64,000 nt of DNA from Amarobacillus sp046328225 (GCA_046328225.1 JAXLWZ010000016.1:1-64000), one strand, 5' to 3'. Counted from the stretch's first letter, positions 41,680-53,990 are shown. Program-made: numbers and translations. The notes: generated by a model not told the origin, from the letters alone.

Positions 41680-43452
41680 TCAGGTCGACTTCCAGCGGTA
41701 CGGGTAGGTCTCGGCCGGGCTCCCGTAGCCGGTGGTGAGGAAGGTATCCCCGTTCTTGAGCCAGGACTGGTGCGCGGACCAGCTGGTCGCGGCGCGGTAC
41801 TGGCTCGGGATGTAGTACATGTTTTGGGCGTTGAGCCGCTGGATTTCGTAGAACATCTCGCGGCGCTTCTGTTCGTTCGATTCCGATTGCTGATCGACGG
41901 CGAGTTTCGCGAGCTGGGCATCCTTGATCTTGCCGCGATTCTTCGGGTTATCGGTGTACAGCCGGATGGGGTAGCTGCCCGCTTCGGTGAAGGTGGTCTC
42001 GGGGCCGAAGGCGATGCCTTTGAAGTTGCCGACCGACGTCTGCGTGATGTACTTCGAGTTGTAGTCCTGCACTTCGAACGTCATCTGCAGTCCCAGCGAA
42101 ATCAGGTACTGGCCGCTGGCCTCGGCGATATCGTTGAAGTCCTTGCCGTAGCGGTTGCCGGCGTACTGCCAGGTCCCGGGGAAGCCGTTCGCGAAGCCGG
42201 CCGCCGCGAGCAGCTTCTTCGCTTCGGCGACGTTGTAGGCGAAGTACTTCCCGGTTTCGCCGTGTGCCGAGGACTTCGGGTCGAGCCAGAACCGGGTCAT
42301 GCCCGCGGGAATGACGTTGTTCCAGCCGCTCTTCACATCGAGCCCGGCCGCCCGCAGGCGGTTGACGCTGAAGCCAAGGTCGTTGAGCGCCTCGCGGTCG
42401 AGGGCCATCGATATGGCCTGGCGGACGCGCGGGTCGCGCCACGGGGCGGCGGGATCGGAATCGAAGTAGACGTAGCTGTTCTGCTGCGACAGCGTGCCAA
42501 CGAGCACGATGTCTTTGTTCTTCTGCTTGACGTCGACGAGGTCGTCGGCGCTAAGGCCGGAGCTGTCGGTGTTGCCCGCGCGGAACTGGGCCAGCCGGTT
42601 CGCGTACTCGGGGATGATGGAGACCTGCACGCCATCCATCAGCGGGAAGCCGTTCTCGTGCCACGCCGGGTTCTTCTTCCACTTGTGGCCGACAGCCGGC
42701 GTATAGCTTTCGAAGATCCAGGGGCCGCTGCCGATGGAGAGCTTCGCCGGGTCGAACTTGCCGCCCGACTCCGTGGGCATCACCCAGAAGAGGTTCGTAT
42801 CGGCGAGCACTTCGAGGAACGCCACGTTCGGCGCCTTCAGCGTGAACACCACCGTCGACGCGTCCGGGAACTCGACCTTGTCGACGAAGTCGACCTGGGA
42901 AGCGTTCGGATGTTTGGGGTCGACCATGCGGCCCCAGGAGAACTTCACGTCCTCGGTGGTGACGGCTCGGCCGTTCACGGGGGCGACATCGTGGAACTTC
43001 GCGCCCGGCTTGAGCGTGATGCTCCACTTCAGGCCATCGGGCGAGGCTTCCGCCTTCTGCGCCAGGTCAGGGGTCGGCTTCACATCGGCCGCGGCGATGC
43101 CCGGGCCGGCCTTGAACTTGTAGAGGCGGCTGTAGGCGAAGGCGGCGAAGTCCTTGGTGAGGAAGCTCGTGTTTCCGTACGGGTCGATGGATGGCGGGTC
43201 GCCGGTCGAATCGATGTTGTAGACGCCGCCCTTCTTCGCGTTGGCGAAAGGGTCGGTGGGGGTGGGCGAGGCGTTGGCGGCGGGTGTTGCGGTCGCGAGC
43301 GAGGTGGTGCCGCCGCCGCTCTCGCCGTCGTCATCGCCGCAGCCCGCGAGCGCGAGGCCGGCGGCGCCGGCGGCAAAGGCGGCGCCGCCGCCGAGGATGC
43401 GCCGCCGCGGCAGGCGCCGCGCGGCATGGCGTTCCCAGTAAGACTGTCCCAT
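41680..43452 (-). CDS. ABC transporter substrate-binding lipoprotein, family 5 (catabolic operon)
   Basis: A 590-residue exported receptor with a twin-arginine signal (RRLPRRRILGGGAAFAAGAAG) and lipobox LALAGC, then an acidic and Thr/Ala linker. SBP_bac_5 features include FAYSRLYKF, ASPDGLKWSITLKPGAKFHD, VTTEDVKFSWGRMVDPKHPN, IGSGPWIFESYTP, WKKNPAWHENGFPLMDGVQV and AISMALDREALNDLGF. The ATG at 43452 is chosen over the upstream frame because the signal starts there and AAGGAGC lies upstream. First gene of the catabolic operon, with no permease beside it; it may share permeases encoded elsewhere and its ligand may be the acid the operon degrades. Confidence 0.9.
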   Translation of the reverse strand: MGQSYWERHAARRLPRRRILGGGAAFAAGAAGLALAGCGDDDGESGGGTTSLATATPAANASPTPTDPFANAKKGGVYNIDSTGDPPSIDPYGNTSFLTKDFAAFAYSRLYKFKAGPGIAAADVKPTPDLAQKAEASPDGLKWSITLKPGAKFHDVAPVNGRAVTTEDVKFSWGRMVDPKHPNASQVDFVDKVEFPDASTVVFTLKAPNVAFLEVLADTNLFWVMPTESGGKFDPAKLSIGSGPWIFESYTPAVGHKWKKNPAWHENGFPLMDGVQVSIIPEYANRLAQFRAGNTDSSGLSADDLVDVKQKNKDIVLVGTLSQQNSYVYFDSDPAAPWRDPRVRQAISMALDREALNDLGFSVNRLRAAGLDVKSGWNNVIPAGMTRFWLDPKSSAHGETGKYFAYNVAEAKKLLAAAGFANGFPGTWQYAGNRYGKDFNDIAEASGQYLISLGLQMTFEVQDYNSKYITQTSVGNFKGIAFGPETTFTEAGSYPIRLYTDNPKNRGKIKDAQLAKLAVDQQSESNEQKRREMFYEIQRLNAQNMYYIPSQYRAATSWSAHQSWLKNGDTFLTTGYGSPAETYPYRWKST

Positions 43453-43557
43453 CGCGTTCCCAGAGCTCCTTGCGTGCGGCCGCATTCCCCTTGCGGCCCT
43501 TGCTACAAATCGATTCGCCGCTTGAATCGCGGGTATCGACCTGCTCCCGGCGCGCGC

Positions 43558-43586
43558 ATTCTGCATGGAATGTTTGGGGTTGACAA
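43558..43586 (-). promoter_or_regulatory. Sigma70-type promoter of the catabolic operon
   Basis: Minus strand TTGTCA (43586-43581) and CAGAAT (43563-43558), 17-nt spacer. Predicted start near 43551 gives a leader of about 100 nt. Its -35 overlaps that of the divergent promoter. Confidence 0.55.
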
Positions 43587-43591
43587 CATTC
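43568..43591. promoter_or_regulatory. Inverted-repeat operator candidate between divergent promoters
   Basis: GAATGTT (43568-43574) and AACATTC (43585-43591) are perfect complements separated by 10 nt, a common repressor-site geometry. The arms cover the spacers and -35 regions of both divergent promoters, so one protein could control both sides. Confidence 0.5.
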
Positions 43592-43608
43592 TGGCCGCCT
43601 CACACCAT
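43580..43608 (+). promoter_or_regulatory. Possible promoter of the HpcH/CitE lyase gene
   Basis: A perfect TTGACA (43580-43585) is followed after 17 nt by a weak CACCAT (43603-43608). The strong -35 and weak -10 would suit an activated or repressed promoter. Confidence 0.45.
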
Positions 43609-43721
43609 GCGCCCCATCGCGGGCCCGCCGAGACCCCCTCCAGCGTGCCCCCTTGCCTCGCCGCGACGGTCCGGGAGCCCGGCCGTCGCGCACCGGGGAC
43701 ACTGCCAGGAGCCACTCCCGC

Positions 43722-44645
43722 ATGAGCAACCGCCCGTTCCGCCTTCGCCGTTCCGAACTTTCGACCCCTGGCACGAGCGACAAAATGATGGCGAAGGCCG
43801 CGACGAGCGATGCCGACCTCGTGTTCCTCGACCTGGAGGACGCGGTCGCGCCATCGGCCAAGGCGGGCGCGCGCCAGCCCATCATCGAAGCGCTGAACGG
43901 CCTCGACTGGGGCACGAAGACGCGCGCCGTCCGCATCAACAGCACGGAAACGCCCTGGTGCTACGAGGACGTGACCGACATCGTCACGCACGCCGGCCAG
44001 AACCTGGACGTCATCATCATTCCCAAGGTCAAAGCCCCCCGGGATGTGTGGTTCGTCGATACGCTGGTTTCGCAGATCGAGCTGGCGAAGGGCCTGCCGC
44101 TCGGACGCATCGGCATCGAAATCCTCATCGAGGAGGTCGAGGCGCTGGCGCGGGTGGAGGAGATCGCGGGGTGCTGCTCGCGCCTGGAGGCGATGATCCT
44201 CGGCGTCGGCGACCTTTCCGCGAGCCAGGGCATGCGCACCGGCCACATCGGCTCGACCGCCGATGCCCGCTACCCGGGCGACATCTGGCACTACGCCCGC
44301 ACGCGGGTGATCGTCGCCGCGCGGGCGCACGGGCTCGACGCCATCGATGGACCCTTCGCGAACTTCAAGGACCCCGAGGGGTACCGCCGCGATGCCGGCT
44401 GGGCGGCTTCGCTCGGCGCCGTGGGCAAGTGGGCCATCCACCCCAGCCAGGTGGAAATCGCCAACGACGTGTTCTCGCCAACCGACAAGGAGATCGAACG
44501 CGCGAAGGAGATGGTGGAGCGCGTGCGTGCGGCCGAAGCGGGCGGCGAAGGCGCCGCCAACGCCGGCGGCGTCATGGTCGACGCGGCCACGGCACGCATC
44601 TTCGAGCTCATCCTGGAGCGCGCGAGGCTCACCGGCCGAATCTAG
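43722..44645 (+). CDS. HpcH/HpaI aldolase or citrate-lyase-beta-like CoA ester lyase
   Basis: A 307-residue TIM-barrel lyase of the CitE/Mcl type: RRSELSTPGTSDKMMAKAA, DADLVFLDLEDAVAPSAKAGAR, RAVRINSTETPW, VIIIPKVKAPRDVW, GIEILIEEVEALARVEEIA, MILGVGDLSASQGM, DAIDGPFANFKDPEG and GKWAIHPSQVEIAND. The Asp of LEDAV and the Glu of IEILIEEVEA fit the Mg2+ site. Relatives cleave malyl-, methylmalyl- or citramalyl-CoA, or condense glyoxylate with acyl-CoA. It is divergent from the CaiB/PrpD operon and shares its control region, so it probably supplies the cleavage step of that pathway. CAGGAG lies upstream of the ATG. Confidence 0.9.
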   Translation: MSNRPFRLRRSELSTPGTSDKMMAKAATSDADLVFLDLEDAVAPSAKAGARQPIIEALNGLDWGTKTRAVRINSTETPWCYEDVTDIVTHAGQNLDVIIIPKVKAPRDVWFVDTLVSQIELAKGLPLGRIGIEILIEEVEALARVEEIAGCCSRLEAMILGVGDLSASQGMRTGHIGSTADARYPGDIWHYARTRVIVAARAHGLDAIDGPFANFKDPEGYRRDAGWAASLGAVGKWAIHPSQVEIANDVFSPTDKEIERAKEMVERVRAAEAGGEGAANAGGVMVDAATARIFELILERARLTGRI

Positions 44646-44662
44646 GGAACCCGTTCGCGCAG

Positions 44663-44691
44663 TTCACGCAAGCAAGTCCTTGTTTTGTAAT
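44663..44691 (+). promoter_or_regulatory. Sigma70-type promoter of the chemoreceptor gene
   Basis: TTCACG (44663-44668) and TGTAAT (44686-44691), 17-nt spacer, with a start near 44698 and a leader of about 86 nt. The leader contains a perfect small inverted repeat GTTCC-ATTCG-GGAAC (about 44707-44721). Confidence 0.5.
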
Positions 44692-44783
44692 GAAAACCCG
44701 CGATTGTTCCATTCGGGAACTATCCGCGGCACCCCCGCACCGACATCTATGGCACGCCATACCGATGGCTTTGGGGGGAAAAC

Positions 44784-46775
44784 ATGCGGGTGTTCATGAA
44801 TTTGAGTTTGCGAGTGAAGCTGTACAGCTCGTTCGGCTTCCTCGTCCTGCTCCTTGCGGCCGTAGCGTGGTTGGGGGCCAGCGCGCTGGACGCCTCGGCC
44901 GGCCGCGCCCACAACCTTTACCGCCAGGACCTCCTGGGGGTGCACTACGCGGATGAGGTGCTGATGTACGCGGCCCTCAGCGGCCGCGAACAGCAGACCG
45001 CGTTGCTCAACGCGAAGGATGCGGCGAAGCGCGACGCGGCCATCGCCGCCGCCCGCCAGGCGATGACGAGCGCGACGGAATCCGCCACCCTGTACCACGA
45101 AACCTTCATCGACGATGCCGACGCGGCCGCCTGGGCGACCATCGAGAAGCAGATCGCCGATGTCTTCCAAGAGCGCGACCGCCTCCTCAAGACGCTCGAA
45201 AGCGGCGACCTCGACGGCGCGCTCACGCAGGCCGGCGCATCGACCGCGAAAGTCCGCGCGATGAACGACGCCGTCGAGGCCGCGATCGAGGTCAACCAGA
45301 AGCAGGCGGACCGCGATTCGGCGGCCGTCGCCAGCGCATCCACGTCGGCGCGGACGCAGCTCGTCGGGGCGACGGTCATCGCGGCCGTCCTGGGCCTCGC
45401 GGTGGCGTTCTTCATCTCTCGAAAGCTCAAGAAGGATGTCGATACCATCGTCGGGCGGCTTCAGAGCATCGAGGGCAACTGCGTCACCGACCTGCGCAAC
45501 GGCATGCAGGCGATGCGCGACGGCGACCTCACCCGTGCCGTCACACCCGTGACGCCGAAGATCCCGAGCCCCGTCAAGGACGAGATCGGCGTCGCCGCCA
45601 CGGCCATCAACGCCACCATCGATGGTGTGGTCGCGACGGTAGAGGCCTATAACGCCATGCGCGCCTCGCTCGCCGACCTCGTCCGCGATGTCCGCGAGAA
45701 TGCTTCCAGCGTGCTCTCGGCCTCGTCGCAGCTGTCCGAATCGTCCGAGCAGATGGCCTCGGCCACGACCCAGATCGCGTCCGCCATCACCGAAGTCACG
45801 CAGAGCGCCACGCAGCTGGCGTCGCTGTCGCAGCAGTCGGCGGAGGAGATCGAGCGCGTGGCCGCGGGTTCGCAGGAACTCGCCGCGGCCGCCGCTTCGA
45901 ACGCCACCAGCGCCGGCGACTCCGAGTCCGAGGCGCGCGTCATCGGCGGGCGTATCGGCGAAGTCGCGCGCGTCAGCGACCGCGTCGCGGCTTCGGCCGA
46001 AGCATCCCGCGAAGCCGCGCTCGCCGGGCAGCAGGCCATCAACCAGGCCGTGGAGTCCATGTCCTCCATCGCCAACGCGGTCGAGCGCGCCTCGGTGACG
46101 GTCAACGAACTGGGCGAGTACAGCTCCCAGATCGGCGCCATCGTGCGCACGATCGACGAGATCGCCAGCCAGACCAACCTTCTCGCGCTCAACGCCGCGA
46201 TCGAGGCGGCCCGCGCGGGCGAGCAGGGCCGCGGCTTCGCCGTCGTCGCTGAGAACGTGCGCTCGCTCGCCGAGCGCTCCTCGCAGGCGACACGCGAAAT
46301 CGGCGACCTCATCGCTCGCGTCCAATCGGGCACGTCGGACGCGGTGGAGGCGATGGCCGCCGGCGTCGGCGATGTCCAGGACGGCCGCCGCATCACCTCC
46401 GAGGCCGGTGAGGCGCTCGAGAGCATCATCGGCAGCGTCCAGGAGTCGGCGTCCGAGATGCAGCGCATCGCCCACGATGTGCGGGCCCTGGCCGAAGGCG
46501 CCGACCGCATCATGAGCTCGGCCCAGGCCATCGCCCAGAGCGCGAGCGATTCGGCCGGCGGGGCGCAGGAGATGGCGGCCGGCACCGCGAAAGTGACCGA
46601 GGCGATCCTCCAGGTCTCGGCCACGAGCGAGCAGACCTCGGCCTCGGCGGAGGAAGTGTCGGCCTCGACCGAGGAGCTCTCCGCCCAGTCGGAGGAGCTC
46701 GCGGCGACGGCCACGGCGATGCGCCAGCTCGCGCAATCGCTCGAAACCTCTGTGGCCGGCTTCCGCCTCGCCTGA
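44784..46775 (+). CDS. Methyl-accepting chemotaxis protein
   Basis: A 663-residue transmembrane chemoreceptor. Span 1 (LYSSFGFLVLLLAAVAWLG, about 13-31) leads to a four-helix-bundle sensor with an SSD-type sequence (to about 190), then span 2 (LVGATVIAAVLGLAVAFFIS, about 193-212), a HAMP-like linker and a long coiled coil. The signalling tip is canonical: EIASQTNLLALNAAIEAARA and GEQGRGFAVVAENVRSLAER (about 450-490). The C-terminal part has repeated TSEQTSASAEEVSAST methylation-helix sequence and no CheR-tethering pentapeptide. GGGGGG precedes the ATG by 7 nt. No che genes flank it, so its kinase partner must be elsewhere. Confidence 0.93.
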   Translation: MRVFMNLSLRVKLYSSFGFLVLLLAAVAWLGASALDASAGRAHNLYRQDLLGVHYADEVLMYAALSGREQQTALLNAKDAAKRDAAIAAARQAMTSATESATLYHETFIDDADAAAWATIEKQIADVFQERDRLLKTLESGDLDGALTQAGASTAKVRAMNDAVEAAIEVNQKQADRDSAAVASASTSARTQLVGATVIAAVLGLAVAFFISRKLKKDVDTIVGRLQSIEGNCVTDLRNGMQAMRDGDLTRAVTPVTPKIPSPVKDEIGVAATAINATIDGVVATVEAYNAMRASLADLVRDVRENASSVLSASSQLSESSEQMASATTQIASAITEVTQSATQLASLSQQSAEEIERVAAGSQELAAAAASNATSAGDSESEARVIGGRIGEVARVSDRVAASAEASREAALAGQQAINQAVESMSSIANAVERASVTVNELGEYSSQIGAIVRTIDEIASQTNLLALNAAIEAARAGEQGRGFAVVAENVRSLAERSSQATREIGDLIARVQSGTSDAVEAMAAGVGDVQDGRRITSEAGEALESIIGSVQESASEMQRIAHDVRALAEGADRIMSSAQAIAQSASDSAGGAQEMAAGTAKVTEAILQVSATSEQTSASAEEVSASTEELSAQSEELAATATAMRQLAQSLETSVAGFRLA

Positions 46776-46784
46776 GTCTCGGGG

Positions 46785-46817
46785 CAAACGGCGGGACCTC
46801 CCCGGTCCCGCCGTTTG
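46785..46817 (+). terminator. Strong hairpin terminator after the chemoreceptor
   Basis: CAAACGGCGGGACC and GGTCCCGCCGTTTG form a perfect 14-bp stem around a TCCCC loop, 10 nt past the stop. There is no T-tract after it, but the stem ends in A/T pairs. It isolates the receptor from the carboxylase gene. Confidence 0.75.
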
Positions 46818-46819
46818 AG

Positions 46820-46847
46820 TTCCCGGTTCCCGGTTGCCAGTTCCCAG
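46820..46847. repeat. Heptamer tandem repeat, four copies of TTSCCRG
   Basis: TTCCCGG TTCCCGG TTGCCAG TTCCCAG, starting 3 nt after the terminator and followed by GGGG. Same 7-bp unit as at 36401-36428. Confidence 0.85.
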
Positions 46848-46890
46848 GGGATACCCCCGGGTGTTGGGCCGAGCGCGACCGGGGGCGCAC

Positions 46891-46899
46891 TGGGATAAT
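46891..46899 (+). promoter_or_regulatory. Extended -10 promoter of the acyl-CoA carboxylase
   Basis: TGGGATAAT has the extended -10 form (TGn before GATAAT). No -35 is seen, as expected for that class. Predicted leader about 68 nt. Confidence 0.45.
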
Positions 46900-46973
46900 C
46901 TCGCCCCATCGGACGCCGGGAGGGAGCGGGGAACGTCCCTGCGAGGCACCTGCCGGGCGTCCCCGGGGGAGCC

Positions 46974-50372
<3,399 letters not shown>

Positions 50373-50497
50373 TAACCATGGCGGCCGGCCAGTCAGGTGG
50401 CCTTTACCGCCCGGTAGATTCACAAGCTACACCTTTCTTAACCGCGACGGTGCCGTTCGCACCGATTGCTCAGGGTTTTTCTCAATACGCAAAGTTC

Positions 50498-50507
50498 GTC
50501 GTACGAC
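50498..50507. promoter_or_regulatory. Perfect 10-bp palindrome upstream of the two-component operon
   Basis: GTCGTACGAC in a locally A/T-richer 180-bp intergenic region. It is placed where a regulator could control the receiver-kinase operon, but chance occurrence is possible. Confidence 0.3.
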
Positions 50508-50554
50508 TCTCCGATGATTTGAGTGTGGGCAACGAGCCCGCGATGGAGACGGGG

Positions 50555-50968
50555 ATGAACGACGCGAACCCGGGGGCGTCTGAGGGGCGGCAACCCCACG
50601 TGATGTACGTCGAGGACAACCGCGCCAACGCGCTGCTGGTTGAACGGGCGCTGGCGGCGCATGCCAACGTCACGCTCTCGGTCATCCCGAACGCCGAAGA
50701 GGCGCTGACGCGCATCGCGAGCCAGGCGCCGGACCTGATGCTGCTAGACCTCCACCTACCGGGGATGTCGGGCGAGGATCTGCTCGTGCGGCTGCGGCGG
50801 GAGCCGCGCTTCGCGACCTTGCCGGTGGTCATCATCACCGCCGACGCCGCAACCTCGACCTCGGACCGGCTGCTGGCACACGGTGCCACCATGCACATGA
50901 CCAAGCCGATCGACATCCGCATGCTCGTGGACGTCGTTCGCAAGTTCACCCAGCGGGGGCCGCAATGA
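50555..50968 (+). CDS. Stand-alone response regulator receiver protein
   Basis: A 137-residue CheY-like protein with no output domain. HVMYVEDNRANALLVERALA carries the acidic pair, LMLLDLHLPGMSGEDLLVRL the phospho-acceptor (D65), VVIITADA the switch Thr/Ser region, and MHMTKPIDIRMLVDVV the conserved Lys. The open frame extends about 60 residues further upstream, but GGAG lies 6 nt before the ATG at 50555 and the fold starts soon after, so that start is chosen. Its stop overlaps the hybrid kinase start (ATGA). It probably shuttles phosphate between the kinases of this block or modulates one. Confidence 0.88.
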   Translation: MNDANPGASEGRQPHVMYVEDNRANALLVERALAAHANVTLSVIPNAEEALTRIASQAPDLMLLDLHLPGMSGEDLLVRLRREPRFATLPVVIITADAATSTSDRLLAHGATMHMTKPIDIRMLVDVVRKFTQRGPQ

Positions 50969-52776
50969 ACCGCCTGACGACAGGAACCCGGTCGAGCGCG
51001 GTTGCGGCCGCGGGCATCATGCTCGTACTCGCGCTGCTGACGGTGTACGAAGTGCTGGCAACCAAGCGGGCACAGGATTCGCTCCAGGATGTGCAACTGG
51101 CGGGCGAGCTCGCGGACTCCTACCAGGCGGCGCGCGGCGGCGTGGCTCAGATCGAGCTCACTGTTCGCACGATGCTCTCGGAGCCCGGGACGGTCGATGC
51201 GGCGACCGTGATCGCGGAAATCGACGATGTGATACGGAACACGAATCGCATCAAAGCCATTGGGCAGCAAGAGGACCGCGCGCTGGTCGAGCAGTTGTAC
51301 GACCAGTACGTGGGCACGCTCAATATCCTCAAGCTGGCGCTGGCGGCGCACATCGATCTGAGCGCGATGCAGGCCGGCCTCCCAAGCGAGAAGGTCGCGC
51401 CCGCGATTCGCAACGACTTCGACCAGATGGCGATGGAGCGCCAGTCGCAGGCGGACGCAGCGCTCGAGGCGTACCGGGACGACCAGGACACGCGGCTGAT
51501 AGTGACGAGCGTGCTCAACGCGGCGGGTCTGCTGCTGGTGGTGTTCCTCGCCTTCGGGCTCCGGTACTACAGCCGCCGCGAGGCGCGGATGGTGGCGATG
51601 CAGGCCGCGCAGGCGGAACTCGAAGCCGCCCGCGACGAAGCGGACCGCGCGAACGCCGCGAAAAGCCAGTTCCTCAGCCGCATGAGCCACGAATTGCGGA
51701 CTCCAATGAATGCCGTCCTGGGGTTCGGGCAGCTGCTCGAAATGGACGACTTGACCGAGACCCAGCGGGAGAACATGTCGTTCATCATGCGGTCGGGGCG
51801 CCACCTGCTGCGGCTGATCGATGAGGTCCTCGACATCTCGCGCATCGAAGCCGGGCGGCTGTCGCTCAGCCTGGAGCCGTTCATGGTCTCCGACGTGGCG
51901 AAGGACGTGTTGGAGATGTCCGCGCCCATCGCCGCCGAACACGGCATCCGCGTCGAGTGCTGCGACCATGAACCCCCGCCGTGGCGGGTCATCGGCGATG
52001 TCCAGCGCACGAAGCAGGTGCTCCTCAACCTGGTTTCGAACGCCATCAAGTACAACAAACCCGGCGGCACCGTGGAGTTCAGCGGCGAGCAGCTGCCGGG
52101 CGGCGAGGTGCGCATCTCGGTGCGGGACACCGGGCGCGGCATCTCGTCCGAACGCATGGAACGCCTCTTCAACCCGTTCGACCGCCTGGGGGCGGATTCC
52201 ACCACGATCGAAGGCACGGGCCTCGGGCTGGCGCTTTCCAAGGCGCTGGTGGAGGCCATGTCCGGGCGGCTGGAGGTAGAGAGCGTCGAGGGCCAGGGGT
52301 CCACGTTCTCGGTGGTGCTGCCGGCGGCGACGGCGGCGCCCGCGGTGCCCGCCGGCTTTGCCGAGTATCGCGAACGGCTCGCGCCCATCGCCCGGGTGGT
52401 GTGCGTGGAGGACAACAACGCCAGCTACCACGTCGTGGAAGGCGCGATGCGCCACCTGGGCATCGAGTGCACGCGGGCGGAATCGGCCGCCGAGGGGATC
52501 GAGCAGGTCTTCGCGACTCGTCCCGGGCTGGTGATCGTCGACCTTCACCTCGAGGGCGGCGACGGCGCGGCGGTCGTCCGGGGTCTGCGCAGCCACCCGG
52601 AGATGTCGGACCTGCCGATCATCGTGATGAGCGCCGACACCACGGAGCCCACGCGGACGCGAGTGCTGGCCCTGGGCGCGGACGCCTTCGTGGGCAAGCC
52701 AATCGACTTCGGCCAGCTCGTGGAGACGATGGCCCGCGTGGTCGAGCCACCGGAGGCGCGGAAGCATGCAGCCTGA
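50965..52776 (+). CDS. Hybrid sensor histidine kinase with C-terminal receiver
   Basis: A 603-residue membrane kinase. Span 1 (about 13-32), an extracytoplasmic four-helix-like sensor, span 2 (TSVLNAAGLLLVVFLAFGLR, about 176-195), a coiled coil, then HisKA with SHELRTPMNAVLGFGQLL (phospho-His H242), HATPase with LLNLVSNAIKYNKPGGTVEF, VRDTGRGI and GTGLGLALSKALVEAM, and a receiver with VVCVEDNNASYHVVEG, phospho-Asp D526 in VIVDLHLEGGDG, and FVGKPIDFGQLVE. It overlaps the receiver gene upstream (ATGA) and the HD-GYP regulator downstream by 11 bp, so the three are one translational unit. The kinase core is nearly identical to that of the gene at 54081. Confidence 0.92.
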   Translation: MNRLTTGTRSSAVAAAGIMLVLALLTVYEVLATKRAQDSLQDVQLAGELADSYQAARGGVAQIELTVRTMLSEPGTVDAATVIAEIDDVIRNTNRIKAIGQQEDRALVEQLYDQYVGTLNILKLALAAHIDLSAMQAGLPSEKVAPAIRNDFDQMAMERQSQADAALEAYRDDQDTRLIVTSVLNAAGLLLVVFLAFGLRYYSRREARMVAMQAAQAELEAARDEADRANAAKSQFLSRMSHELRTPMNAVLGFGQLLEMDDLTETQRENMSFIMRSGRHLLRLIDEVLDISRIEAGRLSLSLEPFMVSDVAKDVLEMSAPIAAEHGIRVECCDHEPPPWRVIGDVQRTKQVLLNLVSNAIKYNKPGGTVEFSGEQLPGGEVRISVRDTGRGISSERMERLFNPFDRLGADSTTIEGTGLGLALSKALVEAMSGRLEVESVEGQGSTFSVVLPAATAAPAVPAGFAEYRERLAPIARVVCVEDNNASYHVVEGAMRHLGIECTRAESAAEGIEQVFATRPGLVIVDLHLEGGDGAAVVRGLRSHPEMSDLPIIVMSADTTEPTRTRVLALGADAFVGKPIDFGQLVETMARVVEPPEARKHAA

Positions 52777-53890
52777 GAAACCGGCGGCGGCAACGCGCGG
52801 CGCGGCGGGTCCCACCGCACCTCCAGAGCTCGCGAACAGCCGCATCCTGGTCGTGGATGACCAGCCGCTCAACCTCAGGCTCATCGAGGCGATCCTCGGG
52901 CGAGCCGGCTACACCGGCGTTGCCTGCCTTCCCGAACCACGCCAGGTCCGGCCCCTCTGCGAACGAGTGATGCCGGACCTCGTGCTGCTCGACCTGCATA
53001 TGCCGGGGCTCGATGGCTTCGGGGTGATGGCGGAGCTGGCGAAGCTCGTTCGCCCGGACGACTACGTCCCGATTCTCGTTGTCACGGCCGATGTCACGCG
53101 GGAAACGCGCGAACGCGCACTGCGGGCCGGCGCGAAGGACTTCCTGACCAAGCCAGTGGACGCAACCGAGGTGGTGCAACGGGTTGGCAACCTCCTCCAG
53201 ACGCGACACCTCTACGCCAACCTGCGCCAGCTCAACAGCGAGCTTGAGCGGCGGGTGGCGCAGCGCACGGCGCAGCTCGAACGCGCGCACGATGAGCTGC
53301 TCGAACGGCTCGCGCTCGCAGCCGACTACCGTGACGACATCACGGGCGCGCATTCGCGGCGCGTGGCCAGCGGTGCCGCGCGGCTGGGCGCGATGCTCGG
53401 CATGAACGAGCGCGAGGCGCGCCTGCTGCAGCACGCTGCCACGCTTCACGACTTCGGCAAGATCGCCATCCCCGATTCCGTGCTCCTGAAGCCGGGTTCG
53501 CTGACGAACGACGAGTTCGCTCTCATGCGCAGTCACACCACGATCGGCGCGTCGCTGCTGGCGGGGAGCCAGTTCCCGACGCTGGTCCTGGGGCAGGAAC
53601 TCGCGCGGCTGCACCACGAACGCTGGGATGGCCGGGGGTACCTGGGCCTGGCCGGCCACGACGTGCCCCTGACGAGCCGTATCGTCGCCGTCGCGGACGT
53701 CTTCGACGCGCTGATTCACGTGCGGCCGTACAAGAAGGCGTGGCCTCTGAGCGAGGCCGTGGATGCCATCGCCAAGGGCAAGGGCACGCAGTTCGACCCG
53801 GAAGTGGTCGCGGCCTTCCTCGGGGACGACCTGGACGGCTACGTCGGTCAGTCGGAAGGCATGGACTGGGGCCCGTCCGAGGCCGCCTGA
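52766..53890 (+). CDS. Response regulator with HD-GYP domain (probable c-di-GMP phosphodiesterase)
   Basis: A 374-residue two-domain regulator. The receiver (about 25-145) has ILVVDDQPLNLRLIEAIL, phospho-Asp D76 in LVLLDLHMPGLDG and FLTKPVDATEVV. A coiled coil (NSELERRVAQRTAQLERAHDE) joins it to an HD-GYP domain with AHSRRVASGAARLGAMLG, HAATLHDFGKIAIPDSVLLK and LHHERWDGRGYLG. The HD pair and HHERWDGRGY are intact, but the signature Pro is Leu (GYL instead of GYP). The family hydrolyses c-di-GMP; activity here should be tested. Last gene of the receiver-kinase unit, so its input is probably the kinase upstream. Confidence 0.9.
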   Translation: MQPEKPAAATRGAAGPTAPPELANSRILVVDDQPLNLRLIEAILGRAGYTGVACLPEPRQVRPLCERVMPDLVLLDLHMPGLDGFGVMAELAKLVRPDDYVPILVVTADVTRETRERALRAGAKDFLTKPVDATEVVQRVGNLLQTRHLYANLRQLNSELERRVAQRTAQLERAHDELLERLALAADYRDDITGAHSRRVASGAARLGAMLGMNEREARLLQHAATLHDFGKIAIPDSVLLKPGSLTNDEFALMRSHTTIGASLLAGSQFPTLVLGQELARLHHERWDGRGYLGLAGHDVPLTSRIVAVADVFDALIHVRPYKKAWPLSEAVDAIAKGKGTQFDPEVVAAFLGDDLDGYVGQSEGMDWGPSEAA

Positions 53891-53990
53891 GTCGCCCGCT
53901 CCGCGCATCTATCCGCCAGGCACGCCCACCGGCTCCCTGACCTGAGGTATTCGCTACCGCATGTCCCTGCCGGTGGTCAGCGCCGTCGCA

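Noticed and set aside
44784..46775. Chemoreceptor considered as part of a complete chemotaxis operon.
   Set aside because: No cheA, cheW, cheB or cheR gene is adjacent; the following carboxylase is separated by a strong terminator.
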